Notes: generated by a model not told the origin, from the sequence alone. Shown: positions 43,642 to 53,018, counted from the first letter of the stretch. The stretch: 64,000 nucleotides of DNA from Paucibacter sp. TC2R-5 (GCF_025717605.1 NZ_JAJIRQ010000003.1:62001-126000); one strand, 5' to 3'. Numbers and translations: made by a program.

Positions 43642-44289
43642 TCAGGAGTTCTCGAGGACGATGCCCTCGATCAAATTCGCCACATCCTCGCAGCGGTCGG
43701 ATATCGACTCCAACTGCTCGTAGATCGCCTTCAGCTTGATCAACTCGCGCACATCCTCTTCCTCGCGGAACAGCGCCGACATCGCCGAGCGCATCACCCG
43801 ATCGGCATCCGACTCCAGCTTGTCGATTTCCTCGCAAGCCTTGATCGCCGCTTCCGCCGTCTTGGGCTCACTCAGCTTGGGCAGCAAGGACACCGCATGC
43901 TGAACCCGCTCGCAGCAGCGCAGGCTCAGGTCGCCCAGGCGCAAAACATCCTCGGGAATGCGGCGCACGTCATACAAAGACAAGGTCTCGGTGGAGTCCT
44001 GCAGCAGATCCAGCACATCGTCCATGGCATTGATCAGGCCGTGAATCTGCTCGCGGTCGATCGGCGTGATGAAGGTCAGATGCAGGGCTCGGTTGACCTC
44101 GGCGGTGATGCGGTCGGCCTGGTGTTCGGCCTTGTCCACTTCAGCGGCGTACTTCTCGCGCAAGTCCACATCGTCGTAGTTCTGCAGCATCAGCATGAAG
44201 GAGCGCGCCCCTTCCGCGATCTGATGACCATGCTCGTTGAAAAGCTCGAAAAAATTTCCCTCGCGGGGCAGCAACTTGCCAAAAAACAT
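43642..44289 (-). CDS. DUF47 PhoU-like accessory protein of the Pit transporter
   Basis: A 215-residue all-helical cytoplasmic protein of the DUF47/PhoU-like family. I take the ATG giving MFFGKLLPREG, which is preceded by AGGAG; the longer frame lacks a ribosome site. Features are 'FFELFNEHG', 'EHQADRITAEVNRALHLTFITPIDREQIHGL', 'MDDVLDLLQDS' and 'RCEDVANLIEGIVLENS'. Acidic residues in such proteins bind metal clusters. It probably regulates the adjacent transporter. Confidence 0.93.
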   Translation of the reverse strand: MFFGKLLPREGNFFELFNEHGHQIAEGARSFMLMLQNYDDVDLREKYAAEVDKAEHQADRITAEVNRALHLTFITPIDREQIHGLINAMDDVLDLLQDSTETLSLYDVRRIPEDVLRLGDLSLRCCERVQHAVSLLPKLSEPKTAEAAIKACEEIDKLESDADRVMRSAMSALFREEEDVRELIKLKAIYEQLESISDRCEDVANLIEGIVLENS

Positions 44290-44379
44290 GAAATCTCCTG
44301 AGGCGCTGGGGCCACCTGATTGCATTAAATTGCGCCAAATCTCTCGCAGCCCCGCAAAAAGGCGAGAAAGTCACAAAAT

Positions 44380-44395
44380 TGACATCAAGATGTCA
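44380..44395. promoter_or_regulatory. Inverted repeat upstream of the DUF47-pit operon
   Basis: TGACATC-AA-GATGTCA is a perfect 7-bp inverted repeat about 90 bases before the DUF47 start. It could be an operator. A half Pho box (TGTCA) is contained in it, but the second half is not convincing, so PhoB control is not claimed. Confidence 0.35.
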
Positions 44396-44496
44396 TTTTG
44401 CGCAAGGCCGAGAGTGTAAGGGCGCAGCCTTCGTCCCGAAGGCCATGCATATCAATTTGTAGCAAAAAGCGCCGTAGTCACGAACCGCAAGGGCGA

Positions 44497-45003
44497 TTAG
44501 GGCTGGAGCAGCGGTGCCGCCAAGCGCTCCAGCACCTGATCGGCGACTGCGGGCACAAAGTCCACCAAGCGCCCCAAGCCCGGCGCCTGCACATCCGCAT
44601 TCAGTTCAAGCAAGGGCAGCAGGACAAAGGCGCGCTGATGCAAACGCGGGTGCGGTAGCGTCAAGCGCTGGCTGGCCATCTGCAAATCGCCATAAAGCAG
44701 CAGATCAAGATCCAAGGTGCGCGGCGCGTTGACGAAGGGGCGCAGCCGGCCATGCGCCTGCTCGATCGCCAGCAAGCAGTCGAGCAAAGCCTCGGGGGCC
44801 AAGGTCGTTTCAACGCAGGCCACCGCATTCAAATAGTCGGGGCCACCGGCGTCAATCGGCGCGCTGCGGTAGGCGCTTGAAACCGCCAGCAGTCGGACTT
44901 GCGCGGCACCACCCAGGGCCGCCAGGGCCTGGCTCAAGGTGCGAGCCAGATCGCCCAGGTTGGCCCCTAGGCCGATATAGGCCAGCCTAGGCTGCAGCGA
45001 CAT
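44497..45003 (-). CDS. folK: 2-amino-4-hydroxy-6-hydroxymethyldihydropteridine pyrophosphokinase
   Basis: A 168-residue HPPK that transfers pyrophosphate from ATP to the pterin in folate synthesis. It shows '[10 protein letters not shown]', 'SSAYRSAPI', '[11 protein letters not shown]', '[13 protein letters not shown]' (the two Asp that hold Mg2+) and '[19 protein letters not shown]'. The start is the ATG of a TTG-ATG pair 11 bases after pcnB. The order pcnB-folK is common in beta- and gammaproteobacteria. Confidence 0.96.
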   Translation of the reverse strand: MSLQPRLAYIGLGANLGDLARTLSQALAALGGAAQVRLLAVSSAYRSAPIDAGGPDYLNAVACVETTLAPEALLDCLLAIEQAHGRLRPFVNAPRTLDLDLLLYGDLQMASQRLTLPHPRLHQRAFVLLPLLELNADVQAPGLGRLVDFVPAVADQVLERLAAPLLQP

Positions 45004-45023
45004 CAAATGCGAGCCTAGGCTGC
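44984..45023. repeat. Direct repeat of a palindromic 12-mer at the pcnB-folK junction
   Basis: AGCCTAGGCTGC occurs at 44984-44995 and again at 45012-45023. Each copy contains the palindrome AGCCTAGGCT. One lies in the folK N-terminus and the other across the pcnB stop codon. A near match (one change in 20 bases around the second copy) occurs at 53210-53229. Confidence 0.6.
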
Positions 45024-46619
45024 GCTGTCCGCAGGCCTGCTGCCGGGCTTGCGGCGGCGGCGGCGCTTCTTGGCTGGGGCAGCATCCCCTTCTGCCTCTG
45101 AAGCCGGAGCCGCTGGAGCGACGGACTCGCCACTGCCCGCCTTGCGCGGCAATTGATGCACCTTGCTGGGTCCGCGGCGCTGCTGTTTGTCGGCCTCACG
45201 GGCTTCCTCCAACAAGGCTTCGCGTTCGTCGTCGGTGCCCAGGGCAAAGTCTTCCCACCAGTCGGCCAGCGCCGCGTCGATCTCGCCGGCATCGGCGCGC
45301 AGGCGCAGGAAGTCAAAACCAGCGCGGTAGCGCGGCTGGTCGATCAAGGTGTAGACGCCGCTGCCGGTGCGCCGCTCGAAACGCGGCTGCATCATCCAGA
45401 TTTCACGCATCTCGGTCGCCAACTTGCCGCGGCCGGAAATATCGCCGATGCGGGCATCGAAAACCGTGTCGATGGCCTGCTGCAGCGCTGGAATCACCGG
45501 CTCGCCGGCCTCACGGTTGGCCGCCCAGCGGCCTCGCACCTCAAACCACAACATGCATGCAAGCATGAAGTTAGCCGACACGCCGCGCCCTTCGGCGACG
45601 CGTAAATCGGTGTCCTCAAAAGCCATGCGCAAGAACTTGCCGCGCACGCCATCGGCGTCCGCCATTTCACCGTTCTCGTCCAGCATCGCGTCCAGCACCG
45701 GGAAGACGCCGCGCGCCAAGCCCTGCTTGCGCAACTCCTCCAGGCTGGCCAGCGAATGGCCGGTCTGCAAGAGCTTGATCATCTCGTCAAACAATCGCGA
45801 GGCCGGCACATTGGCCAACAACTCCGCCATCGCCCTGACCGGCGCGCGCGTCTTGGCTTCCAACTCGAAGCCGAGCTTGGCCGCAAAGCGCACGGCGCGC
45901 ACGATACGCACCGGATCTTCACGGTAACGCGTCTCGGGGTCGCCGATCATGCGCAGCACACGTTTCTTCGCGTCGGCCAAGCCGCCGTGGTAGTCCACCA
46001 CCAACTGGCGCTGCGGATCGTAGTAGAGCGCGTTGACGGTGAAATCGCGCCGCGCCGCGTCTTCGATTTGCGGGCCCCAGACGTTGTCGCGCAGAACCCG
46101 TCCGGCTGCATCTACTACATGGGACTTGCCGGCCAGCTCTGCTTTGGACGTCTTCTCGTTACCGACAACTTGCTCGGCACCTTCATTGACCAGCAGCGCC
46201 CGGAAGGTAGAAACCTCGATCACCTCATGCTCACGGCCGCGACCGTAAACCACATGGACGATGCGAAAGCGCCGGCCGATGATGAAAGCGCGCCGAAACA
46301 GGCTCTTGACCTCTTCGGGCGTGGCGTCGGTGGCCACATCGAAATCTTTGGGCCGCATGCCCAAAAGCAGGTCGCGCACCGCGCCGCCAACGATATAGGC
46401 CTCAAAGCCCGCCTCGGTCAAGGTCTGCACGACCCGCACGGCGCGCTCGTCCAGCAAGCTGGGGTCGATGCCATGCTCGGCCACCGACACCTCGACCCGC
46501 TTGCCCAAAGGACTTTGGCCATGCTTGGCCGCTTTGGCCGGCGCCACGGCCTTGGCGGCCTTGGCCACTTTGGCCAGCGAGGGCTTGCCTAAAAGCTTGT
46601 CTATGAATTTTTTTATCAT
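45015..46619 (-). CDS. pcnB: Poly(A) polymerase I
   Basis: A 534-residue class II nucleotidyltransferase that adds 3' poly(A) tails to RNA, promoting decay. The catalytic core has '[30 protein letters not shown]' (G-[GS] motif and the DxD carboxylates), '[15 protein letters not shown]', '[32 protein letters not shown]' and '[11 protein letters not shown]'. An Ala/Lys-rich N-terminal stretch (about 20-45) and a basic C-terminal tail ('[10 protein letters not shown]') are typical RNA-binding extensions. The start ATG overlaps the upstream HAD stop (ATGA). Confidence 0.96.
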   Translation of the reverse strand: MIKKFIDKLLGKPSLAKVAKAAKAVAPAKAAKHGQSPLGKRVEVSVAEHGIDPSLLDERAVRVVQTLTEAGFEAYIVGGAVRDLLLGMRPKDFDVATDATPEEVKSLFRRAFIIGRRFRIVHVVYGRGREHEVIEVSTFRALLVNEGAEQVVGNEKTSKAELAGKSHVVDAAGRVLRDNVWGPQIEDAARRDFTVNALYYDPQRQLVVDYHGGLADAKKRVLRMIGDPETRYREDPVRIVRAVRFAAKLGFELEAKTRAPVRAMAELLANVPASRLFDEMIKLLQTGHSLASLEELRKQGLARGVFPVLDAMLDENGEMADADGVRGKFLRMAFEDTDLRVAEGRGVSANFMLACMLWFEVRGRWAANREAGEPVIPALQQAIDTVFDARIGDISGRGKLATEMREIWMMQPRFERRTGSGVYTLIDQPRYRAGFDFLRLRADAGEIDAALADWWEDFALGTDDEREALLEEAREADKQQRRGPSKVHQLPRKAGSGESVAPAAPASEAEGDAAPAKKRRRRRKPGSRPADSAA

Positions 46620-47284
46620 GCGAACAGATTCAGAATGGGCCAAGCGCGGGCAGTTGCAATATCCGCCAGCGCCGGGGTCGGATTGGTGGCCACCGGGTGG
46701 CTGACCAAATCCAAAAGAGGCAAATCATTGACCGAGTCACTGTAGAAGGTGATTCGCTCGAAATCCTGCCATTGTCGCCCCAAGCTCAGCAACCAAGACT
46801 GCACACGCTCGATCTTGCCAGCCTGATAGGACGGAACGCCTTCAATGGCCCCGGTGTAGGCGCCATCTGCACCGCGCTGCAACTGCACCGCGATCAGATG
46901 CTCGACACCGAAAGCTGCGGCAATCGGGGCCGTCACAAACTCATTTGTGGCCGTCACGATTGCGATCAAATCACCAGCATCGGCATGCCGGCGCACCAAG
47001 GCCCGCGCCTGGGGTTGCAACATCGGCGCCATCACCTCGACCATAAAGCGCTCACGGGCCGCCTGCGCTTCTTGCAACGGCCGGCTGCGCCAGACCGAGG
47101 TGGCGAATTCGATGTACTCGGCCAGATCCAGGCGCCCGTCCTGGTACTGGGCGTAGAACTCGTCATTGCGCTCTCGCCATTGCTCACCATTTGCCCAGCC
47201 GATGTCCACCATAAAAGCGCCAAAAGCATGGTCCGAATCGCTTGGGATCAGCGTGCCGTCAAGGTCGAAAAGCGTCAAATTCAT
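46616..47284 (-). CDS. HAD-IB family phosphatase (SerB-like)
   Basis: A 222-residue phosphatase with motif I 'FDLDGTLIPSDSD', motif II in 'IVTATNEF', a Lys in 'AGKIERVQ' and motif III 'FYSDSVNDLPLL'. It belongs to the HAD subfamily IB group that includes phosphoserine phosphatase-like enzymes; the substrate is unproven. It overlaps hda upstream and pcnB downstream by four bases each, a gene order conserved in Burkholderiales. Confidence 0.93.
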   Translation of the reverse strand: MNLTLFDLDGTLIPSDSDHAFGAFMVDIGWANGEQWRERNDEFYAQYQDGRLDLAEYIEFATSVWRSRPLQEAQAARERFMVEVMAPMLQPQARALVRRHADAGDLIAIVTATNEFVTAPIAAAFGVEHLIAVQLQRGADGAYTGAIEGVPSYQAGKIERVQSWLLSLGRQWQDFERITFYSDSVNDLPLLDLVSHPVATNPTPALADIATARAWPILNLFA

Positions 47285-47964
47285 CCCACAAGTCCTTCGT
47301 CTGCCAGCATCTGGCGCAATAGCGGCACTGTCACCGCACGTTTCGCTGCGAGCGCAAATTGATCCAAGCGGTCCAATAAGCGCATCAAATTTTTCAAGTC
47401 GCGGGCGAAGCGATTGAGCAAATAGTCAATTACCTCGTCGGCTAACAAGATGCCCCGCCTATCGGCCTCGATGCGCAAAGCCGCCCTTGTTTCGGCCTCG
47501 GACAAAGGCTGCAGGGCAAAGGTTGGGCCCCAACCAAGCCGTGTGCGCAAATCTTCTCGCAGTTCGAGGTCAACCGGCGGCGCGTGCCCGCTGGCCACGA
47601 CCGCCAAGCCGTGAGTGGCTGCCTCGACAAAAAGCGCGAAGGCGGCATGCTGCTGACCGGCGTCAAAGCGATCGCAATCATCCAGCAGCAGCAAGCTCGG
47701 CTGACTGGGCAAGTCCCAAGGCAGGTGCGTGTCGGCGTCGTACCAAGCGACTTGGGCGCCGGCGGCCTGCCAGTCCTCGGCCAAAGCACGCAAGACATGG
47801 GTTTTACCGCTCCCGCCGCCGCCCCATAAAAAGACCGGCGGCGCGCCAGGGCCTGCGGACCGCAAGGCCTGCAAATGTGCCAAAGCGGCGCTATTGGCGC
47901 CGGGCAGGAAGTTCTCAAAGGTGAAGGTAGGCGCTGGGCCAATCGCGAGCGGTATTTGCTTCAA
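47281..47964 (-). CDS. hda: DnaA regulatory inactivator Hda
   Basis: A 227-residue DnaA-like AAA+ protein that, with the sliding clamp, stimulates DnaA-ATP hydrolysis after initiation. The clamp-binding N-terminus 'KQIPLAIG' is followed by 'FENFLPGANSAAL', Walker A 'GGGGSGKTH', Walker B 'LLLLDDCDRF' and a C-terminal lid. No ATG lies at the expected place; I use the TTG just before KQIPL, though a GTG eight codons upstream (47988) is possible. The far-upstream open frame is not coding-like. Confidence 0.9.
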   Translation of the reverse strand: MKQIPLAIGPAPTFTFENFLPGANSAALAHLQALRSAGPGAPPVFLWGGGGSGKTHVLRALAEDWQAAGAQVAWYDADTHLPWDLPSQPSLLLLDDCDRFDAGQQHAAFALFVEAATHGLAVVASGHAPPVDLELREDLRTRLGWGPTFALQPLSEAETRAALRIEADRRGILLADEVIDYLLNRFARDLKNLMRLLDRLDQFALAAKRAVTVPLLRQMLADEGLVG

Positions 47965-48058
47965 AATCCAACAGTCCAAGACATTCACAAGTCCGCCAAA
48001 GGAAAACCCCGGGCCTTCAAGGGCCGCCGGCATTCTAGTTGCCGAGGCAAAGAGCGCT

Positions 48059-48928
48059 TCAATGCAAGGGCGGGGTGCCGTGTTTGCGCATTTGCGCGAT
48101 GCGTTGGCGCAAGTCCGGCTCATCGGCGGCCTGAGGCGAGCGCTCGACATAGAAGGCCAGGTCTTCGGTGGCCGCCCGCCACTGACCCATGGCTTCCAGG
48201 ACCAGACCACGATCTCGTCGCTCGGCCGCGTCGCTCGGCAACAGGATCACCAACCGTTCCTGCACCGCCAGCAGCCTGGGCCAGTCCTGCGAAGCGCGGT
48301 AGATTTCCTTCAAGTTGCGCAGCATGCGAGCCAAGATATCGCGCGGCGGCGCGGCCTGCATGAACAACTCCACCGGCAACTCCACCGCCCCATGCAAGCT
48401 CGCCCCTTTACGAAATATCTGCAAATACTCGTCCAGACGCTCGCGCGACAAGGACTGCCCGGTAAACGGGTCCAGCACGACCTCGCCGTTACCCATGCTG
48501 ACCTTGATCAGGAAATGCCCGGGAAACGCCAAGCCTTGCGCGCGCAGGCCCACATGCGCCGCCAGTTCCAGAAAGATCACCGCCAGCGTGATGGGGATGC
48601 CGCGCCTGGTCGCCATCACATGGTGGACGAAGCTATTGCCGCTTTCGTAATAGTTGTTGACGTTGCCGGCGAAACCCAGTTCTTGATGGAAGTATCGGGT
48701 CAACGCCTGCAATTTGTGTCGGGCACTCGCGTCGCCAGGCATGCGCTGACGCAAGCGCTGCGCCAGCGCCTCGACCTCGGACACCACCGCCTCCACATCC
48801 AGCGCAGGGAACTCATCCTGAGCAATCGACGCGGCCGCTTCCAGCAAGTTCAAGCCGCCATCCTCGGCCACCAAGCTTGCAAAATACTCCAGCGGTGTGG
48901 GCACCTTCAAACGCAAAAATTCGCTCAT
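48059..48928 (-). CDS. SirB1-family transglutaminase-like/TPR protein
   Basis: A 289-residue cytoplasmic protein of the SirB1 family. The transglutaminase-like core ('YYESGNSFVHHVMATRRGIPITLAVIFLELA', 'GLRAQGLAFPGHFLIKV', 'LDPFTGQSLSRERL') occupies residues about 40-190; the usual catalytic Cys is replaced, as in many relatives. TPR-like helices follow ('NLKEIYRASQDWPRLLAVQERL', 'RDRGLVLEAMGQWRAA'). The function is not established. It lies 19 bases after murJ in the direction of transcription. Confidence 0.9.
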   Translation of the reverse strand: MSEFLRLKVPTPLEYFASLVAEDGGLNLLEAAASIAQDEFPALDVEAVVSEVEALAQRLRQRMPGDASARHKLQALTRYFHQELGFAGNVNNYYESGNSFVHHVMATRRGIPITLAVIFLELAAHVGLRAQGLAFPGHFLIKVSMGNGEVVLDPFTGQSLSRERLDEYLQIFRKGASLHGAVELPVELFMQAAPPRDILARMLRNLKEIYRASQDWPRLLAVQERLVILLPSDAAERRDRGLVLEAMGQWRAATEDLAFYVERSPQAADEPDLRQRIAQMRKHGTPPLH

Positions 48929-48947
48929 GGCCCGAGTTTAATGATCA

Positions 48948-50510
48948 TCAGACGCGGCGCACAAACTGCCGCAGATTGACGCCGAGCATCAGCAGCACAG
49001 CAAAGAACAGCAGCGCCGAAGCGGCCAAGCTACCCGCCATCCATAGGGCGCGGGTGAATTCCGTTGCCCCCAGCGCAATCCAATCCAAGCTGCGCGCCAA
49101 GTAGAACTGCAAGCCGCCCATCGCCGCACTGGCCAGCCCCACCCGCAGGGCAAAACTCAGCCAACCCGGCGCAGGCCGATAACTCCCCTTGCGGCGCAAA
49201 CCCACCAGCAGCCAGGTGGCATTGATCAAGGCACCCAGGCCGATCGACATGGCCAAGCCGGCAACACCCAGCCAAGGCACAAACACGAGATTCAAGAGTT
49301 GCGTCAGTATCAAAACCGTCACGGCGATGCGCACCGGCGTGCGGGTATCTTGCTGGGCATAAAAACCCGGCGCCAGCACCTTGATCGCAACCAAGCCAAT
49401 CAGGCCGACGCCGTAGCCCATCACGGCGCTGGTGGTGTGCAGCACATCACTGGCTTGGAAAGCCCCGCGGTGATAGAGCACAGCCACCATGGGCTGGGCA
49501 AACACCAGCAGCGCCACCGAGCAAGGCAGCGCCAACAAGAACACCAGGCGCAAGCCCCAATCCAACAGCGCGGAATAGGCCTGCGGCTCGCCCTTACCCA
49601 GCGCGGCCGACAGTTGCGGGGTCAAAATTGCACTCAGGGCCACGCCGAGCAAAGCGGTTGGAAATTCCATCAGGCGGTCGGCATAGGTCAGCCAAGACGC
49701 TGCGCCCGCACCTACCAGCAAGGCGATTTGAAGATTGATCACCAACGACAGCTGCGCCACACCCACGCCCACCAGCGCGGGCGCCATCTGCCCCAAGACA
49801 CGCTGCACGCCGGCGTGTCGCCAGGACTGACGCAAGGCCCCAAGGCTCAAGCCCATGCGCGGCAAAGCGCCGATGCGCAGCAAGGCCGGCACCTGAATCA
49901 AGAGTTGCAAGATGCCGCCCAACATCACGCCAATGGCCAAGCCATAAATCGGCTGCCAACCCCAAGCCTGCAGCCGAGGCACCAGCAAAAACCCAGCCGC
50001 GATGACAGATAAATTCAGCAAGACCGGCGTCGCTGCCGGCACCAAGAACCGCTTCCAGGTGTTCAGGATGCCGGCCGACAGCGCCACCAGGGACATGCAA
50101 CCGATATAGGGGAACATCCAGCGCGTCATCACCACGGCCACATCATGGGCTGACGCGGGCAGACCCGAACCCAAGGCCCAGACCAAGATCGGCGCACCAA
50201 TCACGCCAAGCACGCAAGTCAGCAACAAGGCCCACAACAAAACGGTGGCTACCGCATTGATCAGCGCATGAGTGGCCTCATCCCCTTCGCGTGCCCGGGT
50301 GCCCGCCAACACCGGCACAAAGGCTTGCGAAAACGCCCCTTCGGCAAACAAGCGACGCAAGAGATTGGGGATACGGAAAGCGACTTGAAACGCGTCGGTC
50401 AAGCTGCTGGCGCCAAACAGCGCCGCCACCATTTGCTCACGCACAAGACCGGTAATCCGCGACACCAGAGTCAGAATTGAAATAAAGGAAGCAGCGCGCA
50501 GCAGATTCAT
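48948..50510 (-). CDS. murJ: Lipid II flippase MurJ
   Basis: A 520-residue MOP-family flippase moving lipid II across the inner membrane for peptidoglycan synthesis. The N-terminus 'MNLLRAASFISILTLVSRITGLVREQMVAALFG', 'FRIPNLLRRLFAEGAFSQAFVPVL' and 'VAVLYHRGAFQASDVLHT' are diagnostic, and about 14 helices are visible. The start is the ATG of MNLLRA; the longer upstream frame is rejected. It is divergent from rpsT, the usual arrangement. Confidence 0.96.
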   Translation of the reverse strand: MNLLRAASFISILTLVSRITGLVREQMVAALFGASSLTDAFQVAFRIPNLLRRLFAEGAFSQAFVPVLAGTRAREGDEATHALINAVATVLLWALLLTCVLGVIGAPILVWALGSGLPASAHDVAVVMTRWMFPYIGCMSLVALSAGILNTWKRFLVPAATPVLLNLSVIAAGFLLVPRLQAWGWQPIYGLAIGVMLGGILQLLIQVPALLRIGALPRMGLSLGALRQSWRHAGVQRVLGQMAPALVGVGVAQLSLVINLQIALLVGAGAASWLTYADRLMEFPTALLGVALSAILTPQLSAALGKGEPQAYSALLDWGLRLVFLLALPCSVALLVFAQPMVAVLYHRGAFQASDVLHTTSAVMGYGVGLIGLVAIKVLAPGFYAQQDTRTPVRIAVTVLILTQLLNLVFVPWLGVAGLAMSIGLGALINATWLLVGLRRKGSYRPAPGWLSFALRVGLASAAMGGLQFYLARSLDWIALGATEFTRALWMAGSLAASALLFFAVLLMLGVNLRQFVRRV

Positions 50511-50621
50511 TGATAGGGTGGAAACCGTTTGAGCCCAGGGCCGGATCGGCCACAAGCGGTGTAAGCGGCGCATTATCATCCGCAGAACGCGCTGTTTTCA
50601 GCAGCAATTGCCATCAAAGCT

Positions 50622-50650
50622 TTGTCAAACTGTCATTTCAGTGCTACACT
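50622..50650 (+). promoter_or_regulatory. Sigma70 promoter of rpsT
   Basis: TTGTCA (50622-50627) and TACACT (50645-50650) are separated by exactly 17 bases, giving a start site about 25-28 bases before the rpsT ATG. This is the clearest housekeeping promoter in the window. Confidence 0.8.
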
Positions 50651-50684
50651 CGCGGTCTTTGCACCAACTGGGTAGAATCACAGC

Positions 50685-50981
50685 ATGGCAACCTCTTCCA
50701 AAGCTAAGAAGAAAACAGTCCGTTTGGCGTCGGGCCTCAAGCGCGTTCGCCAGGACACTAAGCTCAACGCCGCCAACACGGCGCTGCGTTCCAAATTCCG
50801 TACGGTCATCAAGAACGTACAAAAAGCTGTCTTGACCGGCGACAAGGTCAAGTCAGCAGAGCTGTTCAAGATCGCTGAAACTGTCATCGACTCCGTCGCT
50901 GACAAGGGCATCTTTCACAAGAACAAGGCAGCTCGTCACAAGAGCCGTCTGTCGGCAAAAATCAAGGCCTTGGCCGCCTAA
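50685..50981 (+). CDS. rpsT: 30S ribosomal protein S20
   Basis: A 98-residue basic, helical primary 16S rRNA-binding protein. Visible are the Ser/Lys-rich start ([10 protein letters not shown]), '[16 protein letters not shown]' and '[25 protein letters not shown]', matching S20. It has its own promoter and a strong terminator, so it is monocistronic. Confidence 0.98.
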   Translation: MATSSKAKKKTVRLASGLKRVRQDTKLNAANTALRSKFRTVIKNVQKAVLTGDKVKSAELFKIAETVIDSVADKGIFHKNKAARHKSRLSAKIKALAA

Positions 50982-51005
50982 AAACCGGTTCTGGTGCAAA
51001 GATTG

Positions 51006-51040
51006 AAGGCCCGCTGAAAAGCGGGCCTTTTCTATTTTGC
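51006..51040 (+). terminator. Rho-independent terminator of rpsT
   Basis: AAGGCCCGCT and AGCGGGCCTT form a 10-bp stem with a GAAA tetraloop, followed by TTCTATTTTG. Confidence 0.9.
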
Positions 51041-51162
51041 TTCTCTATTTTGTGAAGCGCTGCCCTATTTGCTTGTTTGCAGATAGGTTGGAACGAACTC
51101 AAATGCTCGCTCGGACGAAAGTCTTGGCGGGCATTTTTCGTGGTGAACCCACCTCAGGCCGA

Positions 51163-51942
51163 TCAAGGCGATTGCCTCGCGCCCAACCAATCACCGACCG
51201 CTTGCGCCACCCATTGCGGGTCATCCAGGGGCAAATCATGGCCGGCCTGAGCGTGCGTGCGCAGCGGCGCACCCCAGGCCTGACTGATGGCCTGCGAGCA
51301 ACGCCAATCGACCAAGCCATCCGCAGTGCTGCAAAGCAAGAGCATGGGCACGGCCGGCCTCATAGTGCTGGCCCGGTAGCGGCTCGCAGCCCAGAGCTGG
51401 CGCAGACTATTGCGCAGACCTACCGGATGCCGGCACTGCAAATCAAGCCATTGAGCCAAAACCTGATCGGGCTTGCTTTGTAAATTGGACGTCATGGCCA
51501 ACACCTTGGCCTCGCGCCGACGAGGGCCGATGCCGGGCAGGCTCAAAAGCAAGAATGCCAAATAGTTGCGTGGCCGCAGCCGATGGTAAAAAGGACTGAA
51601 GGGCTGCAAGCTCGTGTTGATCAAAACGCTCGCCTTAAGCTCTTGTGGATAGCGCGCTGCCCAATCACAGGCCACCATCGCGCCCAAAGACATGGCCAGC
51701 ACATGCACCGGCCCGGTGACGCCCTGCTGCCGCAGTTGCTTTCGGCAGCTTTCAACCATGGCAGCCACCTTCGTCGGACTGGCTTCACGGTGCAAAGCGC
51801 CGTTTCCCGGCAGATCCAGCATCAGCAAACGCGCACCAGGCTGTTGAAGCTGGAGTTCTTGATCAAAAGCGGCCGGAAATCCACCCCAATGCCCCACCTC
51901 GCGCGCCAACCCTCGCAACAGAACCCAGACCGGCCCATTCAT
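51163..51942 (-). CDS. Alpha/beta-fold hydrolase
   Basis: A 259-residue hydrolase. The start ATG giving MNGPVWVLLRGLAREVGHW has a GAGGT seven bases upstream and lies 14 bases after the peptidase stop. The nucleophile is in 'AMSLGAM' (first Gly replaced by Ala), and a C-terminal 'AGHDLPLDDP' supplies His; 'STADGLVD' carries the probable acid. The oxyanion HG is replaced by RG ('LLRGLAREVGHW'), common in esterases of this branch. Substrate unknown. It may act with the peptidase encoded just upstream. Confidence 0.83.
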   Translation of the reverse strand: MNGPVWVLLRGLAREVGHWGGFPAAFDQELQLQQPGARLLMLDLPGNGALHREASPTKVAAMVESCRKQLRQQGVTGPVHVLAMSLGAMVACDWAARYPQELKASVLINTSLQPFSPFYHRLRPRNYLAFLLLSLPGIGPRRREAKVLAMTSNLQSKPDQVLAQWLDLQCRHPVGLRNSLRQLWAASRYRASTMRPAVPMLLLCSTADGLVDWRCSQAISQAWGAPLRTHAQAGHDLPLDDPQWVAQAVGDWLGARQSP

Positions 51943-51956
51943 CGACCCGACCTCAC

Positions 51957-53018
51957 TCACGCATGGGCTCCATGAAAACCCTGCGCAGCCTGACCCCGGT
52001 ACCAACGATTCAAAGCCATCTCCTCATGCCAGGCGCGCCGCTCCGGCAGCGGCAGCCAACGCTGCATGCCGGCGGCTGCACGCAACACAAAATCCAGCCA
52101 AGCCAGATGCCGACGCAAGACTCGCTGCTGGCGATGTTCGACCAATGGATTGAACATGCCGCTGCGCGTAAACAACTGGCGTGGATTTTTCTTCACCCAC
52201 AACCAAGAGCCCATCTCCAGCGTCAAGGGCAGCAGCATGCAGTTTGGCCGCCCGCAAGCTTGCATATAAAGATGGTCCCAGATATCGCCATGAGTCAGGT
52301 ATTGCCGGCTCTGCGGTTCAAATACATAGCGGTGCTGCACATGTGTTTGATCCAGAATTTCACACAAGGCATGCATTTCAGGAAGATGGGGAATCGGCTT
52401 GGCGGTGTGCGCAAAAGGAAACCAGATACGGTCTGCCAAGCCAAAACCTGAATGGCAATCCACCGCAATTGACTGGCTATGCGTGAGCATTTCTCGCTCC
52501 ACAAAATCACACAGCGCCTGGCTTTCAATTTCCATGGCTGCGCCCAATTCACCCCTGAACCATGGCAGCTTGGCACTGATGCGCTGACCCCCTACCAGCC
52601 ACGGCACGGGTCCGGCAGCCTGCACCGGCGCGTTACGCATCAAATCAACGCCTTTGGGGTTCGCTCGCGTGGCCCGCTGCAAGCCGCCTGGATTGACCAA
52701 GGGCATGAACACAATGCGAACCGACTCGAGGCTGCGGTGCAAACTGCTGTCCCAGCGCAGTCTTGATACCAAGCTTGCCAAAAACGCCATCACGACCTCG
52801 GCTCCAATGCGCTCTAGCCCATGAACCCCGCCAAAAAAACCTACCGCCGGGACAGCGGGGTCGGGGTTGCCCAGCGTGACCGCCAATAAAGGCAAACCCC
52901 CACCCTCGCCCGCATTCACTATCCCAAGTTGATGACGCTCAAGATAAGGCCGACCGGCGTCGATCAGGGCTTCCAAGGCCAGCAGTTCTGGCAAGGCGAT
53001 TGTTTTTTGCGCGGGCAT
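51957..53018 (-). CDS. M14-family zinc carboxypeptidase-like protein
   Basis: About 353 residues. Zinc ligands are visible as HxxE in 'GGVHGLERIG' (His about 66, Glu about 69) and His about 189 in 'DCHSGFG'. A Glu in 'LTLEMGSW' is in the place of the catalytic base. The fold is that of the succinylglutamate desuccinylase/M14 group. No signal peptide is seen, so it should be cytoplasmic. The start is uncertain: MPAQKT is preferred, but in-frame ATGs 15 and 26 codons upstream exist. Whether it trims peptides or deacylates an amino acid cannot be decided. Confidence 0.82.
   Translation of the reverse strand: MPAQKTIALPELLALEALIDAGRPYLERHQLGIVNAGEGGGLPLLAVTLGNPDPAVPAVGFFGGVHGLERIGAEVVMAFLASLVSRLRWDSSLHRSLESVRIVFMPLVNPGGLQRATRANPKGVDLMRNAPVQAAGPVPWLVGGQRISAKLPWFRGELGAAMEIESQALCDFVEREMLTHSQSIAVDCHSGFGLADRIWFPFAHTAKPIPHLPEMHALCEILDQTHVQHRYVFEPQSRQYLTHGDIWDHLYMQACGRPNCMLLPLTLEMGSWLWVKKNPRQLFTRSGMFNPLVEHRQQRVLRRHLAWLDFVLRAAAGMQRWLPLPERRAWHEEMALNRWYRGQAAQGFHGAHA

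Noticed and set aside
44370-44400. Pho box controlling DUF47-pit
   Set aside because: Only one TGTCA half site fits; the second repeat at the required 11-base spacing does not match.
47729-48979. 416-codon plus-strand open frame across hda and the SirB1 gene
   Set aside because: It crosses two genuine genes and shows no domain; it is a GC-bias artefact.
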